The position numbers were made by a program, and so were the translations under genes. Below are positions 1 through 12,038 of a stretch of 64,000 nucleotides of DNA, in pieces (position 1 is the stretch's first letter; every line of letters starts with the position of its first letter). The notes under the pieces are model-generated. The model saw nothing but the letters and a program-made list of their open reading frames with translations, did no database searches and was not told the DNA's origin. Origin of the DNA: Pyrrhoderma lamaoense (taxonomy: Eukaryota > Basidiomycota > Agaricomycetes > Hymenochaetales > Hymenochaetaceae); contig NBAZ01000008.1 of NCBI GenBank assembly GCA_002794735.1, positions 1,178,001-1,242,000 of the forward strand. Direction: 5' to 3'.

Positions 1-1757
1 AATAGTATTGGCATCATGGGCTCAATGGGAGGCGGAACTCGTCAGCCAGGCCGAAATGGACTTACATTTGACCACATACTTCAGAAACTATCTGGTGAAT
101 TACAGAAGAGCCGTGAGACCGGTGCTGAACTAGGAGCGGTAGCGAATCACCTAGGTGAGATTGAGACCGTCATAGGCGGGGGGCAACCTCCAAACTTGCC
201 CCCTTACCCTCATGTCCTTCCTCCTGTCCGCCCTCCTTCGCAGCATGCGTCTCAACCACAACAGCCGCCTCATGATACCGACTCTCCGTCTGCAGCTATT
301 CAAGCACTTCAGAGTCAATTAGCCGAGACTCAATCACTGTTGTCTTCCCACGCAGATAAGGTTCGCACGCTTGAACCGTTGCTCACAGAGCATGAAAATA
401 TCAAAAGGGATGTCAGCACACTACGCGAACTTGTCGAAGAAGAACGCCAGCATCATCACCATCATATGTCATCCCGGCACTTGGGTGAAGAAGAAGAGGA
501 GGACGATGATGACAGCCAGAGTGTTCATACCGTCGTTCCTCACGAATTGGAGTCGGTTCCGGAAGAGGATGAATCAGAACTCGAAGAAAGCGAAGAGGAA
601 AGGCATGCACGACGCGAAGAGCTTGGAAGGCCACGTACTCCCGAGCCTTCCTCGCTTGGAATGCATGACGATGAATTTGAGACAGAGCAGAGACGACCTA
701 CTCCTCAGTCCACAGCTATTCCAGACGAAATAACCAGGCGTCTTACATTCCTCACTGATCAATTAGAACACGCCCTTGAACTATCACGAAGTTTACAAGA
801 GCAACACGCGGCTGCTCAGCAGACTATCGGCTCTCTTGAAAATAAGGTCAATGCTCTTGAGGAGATGGTACGAACCACTCAAGCAGCACATGTTGACGAC
901 AGCAACAAAGTTATTGAGACGTTTGAATCAAGGGAGAAAGAGCAGAAAGAGATGGTAGTATCTATGTTTGCTGAATTCCGAAAAACTATCGAAGATCGCT
1001 GGGATAGCGTAAAATCTGAATGGGATCAAGAAAGAGAGCGTGGTCAGAATGCTCGTTGTGAAGCGGAAGCTCGTCTCAAAAGTATTGAAGATAGCGTATC
1101 AAACAGCAACAATGCGTCAGCAAGACTTGAATCTGGCCTTGCTGGAGTTGCTGGTCAACTCGCAAGTATCAAAGCTATGGGGTTTATGCATTCTAGTAGT
1201 AAACACTCAAATGGACTGGTCACTCCTCCATCTCCGCGTTCTCTCTCTGATGCTGACTCAGATTCAGATCGCCCATTGAAGGTTGGCTTTCCAATAAGTA
1301 CAAGCAAACAACAGAAAAAGCGTAATCGTGGACGAGCTGGTAAGTCACGTTCGCGGAGCCCGGCGACAAGCACTAGCGCAACGCTTGTAGATGGAATGAG
1401 CGCATCTGGTACTGAATCAGGGGTAACAAGCGTTCATTCAAGGCGGTCTTCGACAGATTCACCGACACATGCACAGAGAACTGAATCTTCAGACGTTGCA
1501 CCACTAGGTTTTGCAATGTCTAAGTTTGTTTCTGGGACAGGTTTTCCTACACCTGAGTCATCGATACATATGGATGCTTCTCAGACGGGTTCAAAAGCTC
1601 AACAAGAGGTGTGTATTTCTGAGATACGCTCTATCTATGCTAATAGTAATCCCAAATACTCGATGAGCAGCAACATATATCAACTGTTCCAACTTTATTA
1701 GGAGTTTTCATGCTAGGTGCTTTGTCGGCTGCAGTTTTGTGGCGGGTGAAAGAGTAG
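1..1757 (+). CDS. Tail-anchored coiled-coil protein, 5' partial
   Basis: The reading frame is open from the first base, so the gene probably starts upstream; the first Met in view is at base 16. The protein is Pro-rich (about residues 55-90), then acidic and His-rich (140-200), then predicted coiled coil (235-380, many Glu/Gln/Leu heptads), then Ser-rich with basic patches. The long open frame would end at 1701, but an intron at 1609-1670 (donor GTGTGT, acceptor CAG) joins it to a 29-codon exon ending at 1757. That exon encodes a hydrophobic stretch (LGALSAAVLW) followed by Arg/Lys, which looks like a C-terminal membrane anchor. I recall similar long coiled-coil proteins in Agaricomycetes but know no function. 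It may tether something to an organelle membrane; that is inference only. Confidence 0.7.
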
Positions 1758-4325
1758 GTATAAGTAACTCCCCTATGCTTTTTTTCATTGAAGTAGTTGG
1801 GGATTTGGAATTAAAATACAAAATTAGTCGTCTTTTTATCTTCCTCGTCAGCAAACTCGTCAATATCTATCTTATTCTTTGCACTCCGCCGTAGCCGCAA
1901 TTATTCTTGATACCTCGCATTGTTCCTGTTTCCGTTACTCACCATACATCAACTATATCTATTCGTCCAACCCCTCCATTCGACCTTCCTTCTTCTCATA
2001 CCTCGCATGTGGAAATTGTGCCTTCACTCCGTTGTATATACTGTCCAAATATCTATGGACTCCCACACTCCTTTACGTTTCTGTTATCCGTGTTTCTCTA
2101 CTATGCAAGATCGTTCTATCTCGGTGATCCTCTTATGTTGACTCCTACAATATGGGCTGGATAAATAATTGATCTATTTATCCTCTTTTTTTCTTATGAT
2201 TTTGTGCCTTACTATCGTCAAATGTACAATATTGGTCTCCTCTTTCTCCCTTCTGTTTCTTCTCTTTTTCTTTCTTTCTTTTTCTTTCACTCTTTCCTTT
2301 CCGTGTTTGATCGTGTTTCTCTTTAGTTCTGACATGAATTTTAAATCAGGAGATATTAAAACCTAACAAATTTCCTTTTCGTTGTCTTTCGTTTTTTTTT
2401 GTCACTCTGCCGGTTGACTCTTTTTTTTTGTGCTGCCGTTTAATTCTGCGTTTGAATAGTACACGACCTGTCATGATGAAATATATGGTATCTATTCGCA
2501 TCCCCGTCATTCTTATGTCTGTCTGAGAGATCTTTGAGTTACAATTCAACGATAAAATAATGACTAGATCTTTAGTGGACTAGCAGACTTTACGTACAAC
2601 ACTAGACTTGCTTTCATCCGTTTACGGACCATGAGTTCTGATAGATCCGTTCAATTTTTCCGATGCCGAGGAAAGGAGAATTAAATATAATTGAACTGAA
2701 TAAAAGGAAGAAACCCGAATTCGAAACTGAAAACAAAAACTGAAAAACAAAAAAACAAGCAACTTTTAGTGATCAACTATAACGGCAAACTGAAGAGTTT
2801 GTTGGAAGATTTTTCACATCAAAAAACGGAGTCACTGTCACTGTCAGACGTAAATAAAAAATACATGATTGTAAGTATGTATCACATGTATCCCCTCTCC
2901 TCTCCTCTCTTCTCCCACTCCCCCTCTTCCCCTTTTTATTTCTCGGGAGTATTAATGAATTCTAAACTCAGATCTCCTTTTTTTCTTCATCATCTCAAAG
3001 CCCGCTTCCGTCCGATCCTTTCTCCTCCTTTTTTTGTCTCTTTTCTTTGTTGGGTGATTGATATTTGTATTGTAAACAGACGATCCCCGTTAGAGTTTCC
3101 GCGATAGATCTGAGTGAGAGTTAGGGAGAATAAAAGCATGTGTGTGTGTATCAATCAAAATGATATCAACAATAAAGAGGAGTGCGACTTAAAGGGGTGT
3201 GTGGAGATGAGATTACGGAAACTGAGGCGGAGGATCCGGATAAATGGGTAAGTCTTGCGGCCGGTGGAATTGATTCGGGACTTCTTGGACTAAGGGTAAA
3301 GGGGGGCAAGAAAAAAAAGGAAGGGATAAAGGGGAAGGAGGGTGGGCTAGACAACTACGTTATCTAGAATTGGGCCCATCTTGTCGTATTCCGTCTGTAT
3401 ACTTAAATTTATATGTATTTGTGCATGTGTGGTACGTGGTTAGTTCTTGATAGGGGGCTAGTGACGTTGAGAAGGCAGTATTAAGAAAAAAAGGCTGGAC
3501 CTGGCCGGAGGAGGCAGGAGGGCTAGATTTTGCTAGTACTGGACTTCTATTCCAAGAAGCTGGATTGTTAGATGCTGGAGATGGTCAAGGTAAATTGCAT
3601 AGTGAAAGATCCGTGTCCCGTGAAATCAGATGTGACTTATGCTTTCTGAAAGCGTGAAAGGAGGCATGTTACTAACTCGTATATGGAAGGTGAAGTTCAT
3701 GGTGTGTCATGACGTATCACATCAAGTAAAGAATGGAGGTATGAGAACAACTGTAAGATGAATGAAACGATAGTAGGTTGAATTGATTGCAAGGCTGGAA
3801 CGCCTGATTAGCTGGCGTGTTTTCGCGATGCGGAAAACGTGCTACATGCGCATGTGTAATTATAGTTCGCGGGTGGCTGGGCAAAGGTAGAAAAAAAGGA
3901 AGAGGATCCAGAGATATCTTCATTTCCAAAGTTCATATATGAAAAACAATTCCCACTCATTGTTTACTGGATGTCATCAGGATGGCAATAGTTAATCGAG
4001 GAGTAACTATCACTTCATTTCCGCTGCAAGTTCTAGCTCAGTTTCATCAATAATTGTGATGTTGGATTCGTGTTGTCATTTCGGATGTTGCATCGAGCTA
4101 TCGAAGAATAGTGACTATACGTCATTTTGTCTAGATGCTTAGGTGAATTATATCGTCTCGAATGCAACATATCCTTGACACGAGGTCCACCGCAGAAGAA
4201 AATGGAAGGCACGATATCATAACCCAGTTAAATGAATCTCGTTGAATTGACATTAATATACTGTTGTTACAGTTATGGGCGGATATGGAATATAATATGT
4301 GTAAATGACAACTCGATATACGATG
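1758..4325. other. Intergenic, no gene recognised
   Basis: About 2.6 kb between two convergent genes. It holds long T/C-rich tracts (about 1870-2450 and 2880-3050) and short purine-rich stretches near 3290-3350. The small open frames here are low-complexity, have no family resemblance, and lack convincing splice partners. It probably includes the 3' UTRs of both neighbours. Confidence 0.5.
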
Positions 4326-5366
4326 CTAGCAGAATCGATCACTTTGGGCACAATTAGATTCCTTCAGGTGACGAACAAATCAATATAATTACATACCTCT
4401 TAAGTTTTGCTCTACGGTCAAGTAGTGCTTCGGAGAGGTTTCCTTCTTTACGTGCTTTTCGTAACTAAAGAAAAATGAATAAGGCGATCCAGTAAGAGTT
4501 GTAACACATACATCAGACTTATCGGCTGAGGACACGACAGATCTGCCTGCTCCCCATGCTTGGTATACATGACTATAGTATTGAAGTCAACGCTTTGTTC
4601 CGGGAGGTAAAAACCATACTCACTTGGTTCCAGCTTCGTCAATCTTCTTTTTTGTTTCTCCGAGTTTCTTCTTTCTCTCCTCCTCGCCAACTTCGCGTTT
4701 GAAACGGCTTTGAACTTTCACCAAGAACCGTTCCGCAAAGCCTATTTCCTCCGAGTCCCCACGGAGAGCTAAGGACCCTCCAGCTACTTCATCCACGCTT
4801 AGGTACTTCTCATACACTGACTGGAAAGCGACCATTCCGTCAGGTAAAACAACAGGTGTCCAGCTTTCCTGAGGACCACGAGCCTCACGATAGGCGGATA
4901 CCAGCCCGTGATTATCGCAAGAAAGGAATTTAGTAGCTCCAGAGCCCGTTGAAGACTCTAAACCAGTACGTAGAGTAATAGTATCAGACCCCGCTACACG
5001 CGTGGCGACCCAGACTTGAGAAACATCCGTTGGAACCTTATCTAGATTGTTGTCATTCTTTGAGCTATCTTTCTGTTCTTCATCCTCTTCTCCCTTTTCT
5101 TTGTCTTTATCCAATGTAGTAACGTTGACACGACCTCGAGTTGCATCAAATGAGATACAGACAGGGTGAGGGTCCGAAGGGTGATATATAAATGTTGGAC
5201 CACGTATTTCTAGTGCATTGTCTGGACGGACCCATGTCTCGTCATCATCATCGTTGCCTTCGCGTCTGCGCTTACGGCTTGAGGAGCCAGCGGTTTCGTT
5301 TTCTTCAACAGCATGCCTGCGCCTTTTCTTTGTTTTGTCACCTTTGAACTTGAGCTTGGTAGGCAT
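4326..5366 (-). CDS. FRG1: FRG1-like nuclear protein
   Basis: Member of the FRG1 family, nuclear/nucleolar proteins with a fascin-like beta-trefoil linked to RNA processing and actin bundling. Three exons: 5366-4624, 4572-4512, 4464-4397, plus a short last exon 4341-4326. All junctions are GT-AG and keep frame. The N-terminus is Lys/Arg-rich (KKRRRHA), a likely nuclear signal. The middle carries the trefoil-like pattern (TKFLSCDNHGLVSAY, then FQSVYEKYLSVDE). The C-terminal exons encode the family-typical tail WGAGRSVVSSADKSDL followed by LDRRAKLKSDRFC and stop, close to the usual FRG1 ending. An acidic, Lys-rich insert sits at about residues 90-120. It is divergent from RPL26 with 177 bp between start codons. 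Length is near the family norm. High confidence in family; role in this fungus is by homology. Confidence 0.9.
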
Positions 5367-5543
5367 ATTTAGAGTAGTAAAAGTGATCGACGGCGTAAGG
5401 ACAAGATCGACATATCTCGGAGTTAGAATCTAGTTGATTACGTAGTATGTGTCCCAGAAAGGAAGGTAGACACTGAATGTCGAGTCGGTACTGAAGAAGT
5501 TGAGGAAGAAGAATCTGTGAAACCGTCCGCGTCAAGAACAGCG
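5367..5543. promoter_or_regulatory. Short bidirectional promoter FRG1 / RPL26
   Basis: Only 177 bp separate the two divergent start codons, so the upstream elements of both genes must lie here or in the first intron of RPL26. I see no clear TATA box. This is an inference from spacing. Confidence 0.5.
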
Positions 5544-6256
5544 ATGAAGACTACAACTGGTGGGTGAAATTGCTGTCTGGATGCATCCAGGATGTTATAT
5601 GTATGATACGGATTGCTCAGAATGCTGGAAATATGCTGGATGGATGCTTCGTTGGATGGATGCACCCTGATTGTTTGGATGACACTGAGACTTTAGACTG
5701 ACTTGATTGATTCTATTGCCAGACTACTCCTCGTCCCGCAGGAAGAGCCGCAAGGCTCACTTCAGCGCACCATCCTCTGTGCGCCGCAAGATTATGTCTT
5801 CCGCACTTGCAAAAGACCTCCGTGCAAAATACAACGTATGTCGTATTGCTCTACCACCTATCTATACCTGCTGATCACCCTGTTTCTATTACAGACTCGT
5901 TCTCTCCCTATCCGTAAAGATGACGAAGTAAGAATCGTAAGGGGCAAGTTCAAGGGACGGGAAGGAAAGGTCACCCAGGTCTACCGCAAAAAGTGGGTCA
6001 TTCACGTCGACCGTGTCCAACGTGACAAGTCCAACGGTGCATCCTCACCCATTGGCATCCACCCTTCAAATGTTGTAATCACCACCATCAAACTTGACAA
6101 GGACCGCCGTGATATTCTGGACCGCAAGGACCGCAAGAAGAACCCATCTACTCGCAAGTCGGACGACATTGAGGTCGATGTGCGTACAATTTATTCTCCA
6201 CTACTTTTTTCTTACAAAACTTTTCACTGACTTTTGCCAATTTGGCATAACAGTAA
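5544..6256 (+). CDS. RPL26: 60S ribosomal protein L26 (uL24)
   Basis: Large-subunit ribosomal protein that binds near the polypeptide exit tunnel. Exons: 5544-5559, 5723-5835, 5895-6179, and a final exon holding only the TAA stop (6254-6256) after an intron at 6180-6253. The N-terminus [19 protein letters not shown] matches the family ([14 protein letters not shown]), followed by the KOW motif region ([20 protein letters not shown]) and [10 protein letters not shown]. The product is about 138 residues, normal for fungal L26. A 16-nt first coding exon and a larger first intron (about 160 bp) are typical of ribosomal protein genes. Codon use is visibly C-ending and biased, as expected for high expression. 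The stop codon lying alone after an intron is unusual but fits the frame exactly. Confidence 0.95.
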
Positions 6257-6748
6257 ACTTAGTGTGGTTGTTGTATTATTGTTTTTCTCCTTTCCCTGTT
6301 CCTCGCATGCTACCCCCAAAATTTCATCCATGGTCTATGTTGTATGCATTATTGTCTGCATATGATTTACAACACGCAACGTATTTTGCATGACAAAATT
6401 ACTCTTGGCTCCGGCATGTGTGATTTATATACCTGAAAGACTTTTCTCGTATCCGGTTAAAATAAGAAGAACCATTATCTATGGATTCAGATGGCTTGAA
6501 AACCTATTTAAGCGATTTTTAACGAATGAGTCTGAGTATGTGTACATAAGTGGGTCCATGAGAATAACCTATCTCAATAGGGTGATGTAACAGCATTACT
6601 AGTAGACGATGCAGATCTATCACTTTAGTTCAGCGCACTTTATGTTACATAGAGTTTCATTCCCACAAACATCATACGACGCGGGGTCTGCAAATGTTTT
6701 CTCCAAAACTCACGTCACCTTATTTCTGAGTACTCTCAACCTGAGAAA
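6257..6748. other. Intergenic, no gene recognised
   Basis: About 490 bp of AT-rich DNA holding the 3' UTR of RPL26 and the upstream region of the next gene. The short open frames look like noise. Confidence 0.5.
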
Positions 6749-7583
6749 TTGAGCCCAGTGAATCGCCACCTTAACTCCTACGAATCTTTTCATCGGCGCT
6801 TCTTTGCCTCAGGCTCCTCGAAGGATGTATCTTCTGTGAAATCTGGGAAAGGGAAACGGCCTACAACCAGCAAAGAACCGAGAGGAGCAAGGAAAAAGGG
6901 AGAAAGGGACCCGGAAATAACCACAGTTCAGGAGCTGTGAAGCCCGTGTCTGGTTCGTCTCAAAATAAAGTGTGGGTAATTGGGATTAAGCAACAACTGA
7001 CACTTTAAGGAGATACAGACACGAAGAAGATCTCTGAAGATGCAGAGGTTCAAAAAGTTAGTAACTCGGATGGTGTAAAGAGAAGGGAAAATGGCAAATT
7101 TTGGGATCCAAGGTTAATGGATCTATCAATAGAAGAAGGTTTGCCAATGTATCACCTCTGAATCAACACTATTGACTCAGTTTCATTTTTTTCTTAGTGC
7201 AAGGGCTGTACAAGAAGTATCTTGACGCCGGATATATCAAGACAGCTGATCTTTCTCCGAAATTAGTTGCTGACATGCTCCCCACTACACTTCCTGCGAT
7301 AGTTGAAATCATTGGGAGGCAGCTTGAAAGTAAAGGCCTGCTTAAGCCTGAGGAGGAGATACGGAAGACCGAAATAGATCGCTGGGCAAAAGTACTGGAG
7401 ATCACGCCCAATCAGAAGAAGGATATGATTGCTCAGGGTGCACAGTGGGTTAGAAGGATGAACCCAGAAGATGCATCTGCTCAAAAGTCGGTCCGAAGGT
7501 CAAAATCTCACAAAGACGAAGTAAAAAAGAAAAATTCTACTAAAGAGACACAAAAGAGAACTTCACATAAGCAGGTATCATAA
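6749..7583 (+). CDS. Unrecognised protein with mitochondrial-type N-terminus; start uncertain
   Basis: I do not recognise the family. The first visible segment (from about 6749, no ATG in frame there, so the true start is probably upstream near 6690) contains an Arg-rich amphipathic stretch RRFFASGSS that resembles a mitochondrial processing site. A Lys/Ser-rich linker follows; its frame is kept only if one A is added at 6915-6917. Exons then run to about 6999 and 7018-7131, then 7198-7583 after an acceptor CTTAG. The last exon encodes a helical, well-ordered-looking segment (YLDAGYIKTADLSPKLV, LPAIVEIIGRQLES, IDRWAKVLEITPNQKKD) and a Lys/Ser-rich tail. It ends 75 bp from the convergent monooxygenase gene. 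Exon structure at the 5' end is uncertain. Confidence 0.5.
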
Positions 7584-7657
7584 CCCTTTTGAAAGGGCGA
7601 TTTAATTATCACATTCATTATCTATATAATTCGAAGGTATTGGCAGGAGCAGGTTTA

Positions 7658-9913
7658 CTAAACTTCATAGTTACTTAGTAGGGGCATGAACAAATTATAC
7701 TTCCAATATAACATCGCACTGATTATTGAGAATAAAAATATCGTCCAACCGATAAGATACCTGCTGCGGCTCTGTCTTTCCTCTTCCCACTTCCGCCCTC
7801 CTCTAACAATATACTCAGACCACTTCAAGCGAAGAGTCGCCCACCAAAATCTTGTTAACGATCCAGGCCAAATCACCACAATCTTCTCGCTTTGAGTACC
7901 ACTCTGATGATAGTAGCTTCTGCATGCTGTGAACACAGTACTGTGCAGCCTTTTTTGAAGCCATGCATTATAATTGTCGTTCACCTCTGATCTTACTTCA
8001 AATGAAGCCATTGCGCGTGCAAGTACGGGGGCAAGGAGTTTTAAGCTATAGTTAATTTGGCACTCTTCCGTGAAAATCACGGATGCGTGTCCAGTCGCTG
8101 TGTTTGGTCCCAGGAGCATGATAAAATTAGGAAATCCTGGAATAGTTGTTCCAAGGTATGCTTCTGGACCACCCTTCATCGCAAAATACTCGTCCAATGA
8201 GATGCCTTTGGACCCTATAAGAGTGAATAGCAACTTTAGAGGCTTGAAACCTGTCGCATAAATTATCACATCTAGAGGAATTGTTGTTCCTGAACTCGTG
8301 ACAATCCCAGTTGAGGAGACTTTTGCAATAGAATCCCAGGTAGGTGTTACATTTGGACGATGTAGAGCCTGAAGGTACCCCGGGTCTATGATGATACGCC
8401 TACATCCAGGAGCTATTTTCATAGTTATCGTCCTTAGTTTTGATCGCCTATGGAGTAGCGAGGGACATCGACTCACGATAATCAGGTATAAGATTGTCCA
8501 GGTATTGTTTTGGAGCGTTTTTCTTGATATACTTGACCAATTCCTGATAGCTCAGGACATTAGAGACTATTCGACTATTAAGCCTAGATCAAACTGACAT
8601 TACGTGTAATTTCCGATATCTTCTTATATGAGGTTTGAAATAGAATATAATTCCTATCATACTGCAAAATTCAAATCAGAAAAGAATTGTATCCTTCTCA
8701 TCAAGACTTACGCGAAAGAAAAGCCAGGCACGATACATGGACATAACCCCTGGGATATGAGCAAATATCCACTTCGATCGATCCGAATATTTTGGACGTG
8801 CACGCTAGTTTCGAATTATCAATATCCCTCAAACCATAACAAGAGTAGAATAAGCATCTAATTTTAAATTTACACACCAAAGGCACAAACCAGTTTGGTG
8901 TCCTACAAAAGTTTATCACTTCAATGTAGGATCTTCGGATATCCTCGGAATGAATTGAACACTGTTCATAAAACGTAAAAATATGTATTTTGAATTTCAA
9001 TGTACAAGTGGGTGCTATGAAAGGACGCCAGGAGCCGTAAGCGACATACACTTTTCGGATATTTTCTCGCCTGAACTTGAGAAAACATGCGCTCATGTAC
9101 AAGTGCCTGGCGTCTTTTCGTATAACCCACCTGTATAATCATCAGAAAATGCCAACTCACGCGGAGGCTGCATTTCCAATAACTCCAACTCGCTTCTTTT
9201 CTAGGTCAACATGCTTCATCCATGCTGAAGAGTGGAACCAAGGACCATTAAAGTCCTGAATCCCAGGTATATCGTACGGTATGTTAGGTACTGTGAGACC
9301 TCCAGACGCACTAATAAGAATTTCCGAATACTCTTCTTGTTCTTCTCCCGATTGTACATTTTGCAAGGTGATTATATATCGAGAGTTCTCAGTATCCCAT
9401 GTTGCTTTTATAACACGCGTATTGAAGAGAATCCGAGATGAAAGAGAATGCTTTACAACTAATGATCGTAGATATGCTAGAATTTCCGCTTGAGGAACAT
9501 GAGTTTGTGACCAGTAGGGATTTGGATCCGTTGACAGTGAGTACCAGTGCGAAGCAACATCACAAGAGCAGCCTGGATAGATATTATCCTATCTGTATGT
9601 TAGCGAGGTAGAAAGCTCTTGGACCCGGAATAGACATCAGGAAGCTCACTCTCCATGTTCCTCCTAGGTCTGAAGTCTTTTCATAAATCTAGAACGATGC
9701 TAGCTTGAGCTATGGTTATTCTGTGAGAGATTAAAGCCTTACTATAAAGTTGTCGAAGTTCAACTTGGTCTTTAGGGCTATAGCTGCTGCGATTCCCGCT
9801 ACTCTGAAAAGAACATACTGTTACGACCAAGACAAGAGAACAAGATATTTTATGACAGTGACGAACCCACATCCAATGATTACAACCCTTGGTTTTTCTT
9901 TAGTAAAGGACAT
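7658..9913 (-). CDS. Flavin monooxygenase, Baeyer-Villiger type (paralog 1)
   Basis: FAD- and NADPH-dependent class B monooxygenase, predicted to oxygenate a ketone or similar substrate. Start at 9913 (MSFTKEKPRVVIIG); the first intron splits the FAD Rossmann motif, giving VVIIGCGVAGIAAA. Later exons give the dimerised segments IYEKTSDLGGTWR and DNIYPGCSCDVASHWYS, the Baeyer-Villiger fingerprint FxGxxxHxxxW as FNGPWFHSSAW, and the NADPH motif GVIGNAASA. The C-terminal half (exon 8450-7658) holds IIYATGF and PNFIMLLGPN typical of the family. A hydrophobic C-terminal stretch (IGWTIFLFSIISAMLYW) suggests membrane anchoring. About nine exons, all joinable in frame, so this copy looks intact. It is a tandem paralog of the gene at 12039-14212 with the same intron positions. 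Substrate unknown. Confidence 0.88.
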
Positions 9914-10293
9914 GACCGCAAAAGAGAAACTTTAAGTTTGCCTTGCCAGCTTCGCACGCTTGTATTCTCATAGTCGGATCAGCTTGCAATAAACTCTCAG
10001 GGTTTCTTAGTGTTCTTTGAAAAGCTCATAATGATGGAAAAACGATTAGATAATGATCTACTACCTGATGCATTTTGGTCAGCATCTAGCTAAACAGTGA
10101 AAACCATAAGAAGATGCCGATTATTTGTTTTGGGACAACATTTTCAACCATTTTAAACTCAACCTTGATAGCTTATACACACTATGGATGTCATTTGTAC
10201 ACAAAATAATCAAAACAAAGAGTGGAATTGTCTGAGTTTCTCGGTTGTTGTAAGGATAATGAAATTCCCACGCCTTTGTGCCAAACTGTGACA
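9914..10293. other. Spacer between divergent genes
   Basis: AT-rich spacer between the start of monooxygenase paralog 1 and the Ser-rich gene on the other strand. Nothing recognised apart from the TATA-like site at its right end. Confidence 0.4.
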
Positions 10294-10299
10294 TATAAA
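10294..10299 (+). promoter_or_regulatory. TATA-like box of the Ser/acid-rich gene
   Basis: The sequence TATAAA lies about 160 bp before the ATG at 10457. It is followed by a pyrimidine- and CAACCACT-rich leader (about 10320-10380) like the one before the DUF7918 gene at 37337. Assigned by position and sequence only. Confidence 0.35.
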
Positions 10300-10456
10300 G
10301 CATCCTTTGTTAGTTTTTCTACTTTCTCAACCACTTCTCAACCACTACCACCAATACTTCTACCACCACCCTCCGCGCCCATACGCGTATAACACATACG
10401 AGTCCAATCGATACTCAGCCCTGGAACACATCTGATATTGCCTTTATTAATAAATA

Positions 10457-11528
10457 ATGAAGATCACCACAGTGCATTGTACCGTAGATGGAAATAAATT
10501 TATCACATCTGGTGGTTCGGAATCTTCCTATGATGATGTACGTGATATAGTATTTGATATCGTTAACTCTTCTCTCATGTACATATGTTGAATATAGGAA
10601 GTCACATCAGCACCACCGTCTCCCAACGGAGCGCTAGAGGAATTTCGCTCCAGGCCCAGCAGGCCCATGGGTCGGTATGGGCATTGGGAAGGGCATGGTC
10701 CATCACCACTCTCTAAGGAAATTTTCCCGGATGATGATGAGTCATGCACCGACAATTCTCGTGATAACATCCCGTACAACGATTCGTATAACTCGATACA
10801 ACTCGGGGATGTCCCCATCCACTCCTTACCTCTGGCTCCTTTGAGAGGTCCAATGACTTCTCCGAACATAGATATTCCTCCAGTATACTCGATGGTCTTG
10901 ATGACGACTTTGAGACCACTGAAAATCCAGACAAGAGCTATAATAGCAATTCGGGGGAGTCTGATCCTGATGGCTCTTTTGAACGCGAACTCCGACGCAT
11001 ATCTTTGGGTCATTCATTAAGCTTAGAAAGCTTAATGATATTAGATAATAACCAAAGTAAAGTTGGATATGATCATGCGATGCAGGATATAACACTAACG
11101 GATGACGAGACGATTTTCCAAAGAATATCACTTCGTCAACTTTTTCCAACGAAGATCCACGGTCCACATATTCGACTAGTTCTCATACACCGTCTGAATC
11201 CGAAGAGTATGACTTTTTGAGTGTAACTAGTAACACTCGAAAGGGCAAGGAACCGAAGATTGATACGAACAACATTGAGAATTTCCAGGCCGACCATCAC
11301 AGCGTAGAGGATACCGAAAACGCGCGGTTTCTAAAGTTCCTGGAGTCATTAAAGGCTATGAGTGAAGATAATGAATTCCTAGTATGGACATACAATGCTC
11401 TAGAAGAAGCTGTTTCCCTGCAAGATAACATACTGCAAAATCATACACAAAAGACGGAAGAAAACGAAGAACGCATAGGAACGGCTCCTGAAAAAAATCA
11501 GGAGTGTCTTCCTCCTCTTCTTCGTTAA
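10457..11528 (+). CDS. Ser/acid-rich orphan protein
   Basis: I do not recognise this gene. Start ATG at 10457 (MKITTVHCTVDGNKF), then an intron at about 10537-10598 (GTACGTG to ATAG). The body is rich in Ser, Asp, Glu and Pro (IFPDDDESCTDNSRDN, SESEEYDFLSV) and ends with a short helical, possibly coiled-coil region (FLKFLESLKAMSEDNEF). Two frame changes occur, near 10805 and 11115. Each can be explained either by a 60-110 bp intron or by one missing base in a run (GGGG at 10804-10807; TTTT near 11113); both readings lead into the same continuing frame. The predicted product is low-complexity and probably disordered. It lies between two tandem monooxygenase paralogs. No function is suggested. 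Confidence 0.5.
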
Positions 11529-12038
11529 ATCTTTATCAATAGCCTTAAACTCTGAAGTGCTTACATTGATCTCCAAAACTTAATCTTCCTTCGATACGTT
11601 TTTTACAAACAGCTAGAGACTGATGAAATTGGCTCAGTGCTTGATTTCTGTTCATAATTTTTTGATCCGTTGACCTATTAGCTATTCATTCAACACTTTG
11701 CTATCTTCTTGCTATCTTTTGCTGTCAATTATTAGCTTGTATATATGTATATTATATCTCATCTCCCTTCCCTAATCATCCTTAATTATAATTCCGCTGT
11801 GATATATCGTTCATCCCATCTTATATACCACCTTACCCCACATACCTTCAATCGATAGATCTATAATCCTCTTGCATCTTCAGTATTGTATAGCCTAACT
11901 TCATACATGGGTTTATCATCAATGGATTTTCTTTTCAACCTTATCACTACTTAATATGTCAGAGTTGAAAGGGGTATATAACACATATAGTACCAAAGAT
12001 TACACACCACGATAATAGAATCGAGATATTCCGTAAAT
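11529..12038. other. Convergent 3' spacer
   Basis: About 510 bp of AT-rich DNA between two convergent genes. It contains a repeated TTGCTATCTT motif (11699-11726) resembling CTTGCTATCG copies around the DUF7918 gene. No gene recognised. Confidence 0.4.

Noticed and set aside
463..480. Run of His and acidic residues in the first gene as a possible tag or metal site
   Set aside because: Short low-complexity His/Glu/Asp stretch in a disordered region; common in fungal proteins.
1879..3107. Several open frames in T/C-rich DNA
   Set aside because: They are low-complexity and overlap in different frames, as expected from pyrimidine tracts.
5560..5722. snoRNA in the first intron of RPL26
   Set aside because: There are CTGA- and TGATG-like strings, but no convincing paired C/D boxes with terminal stem.
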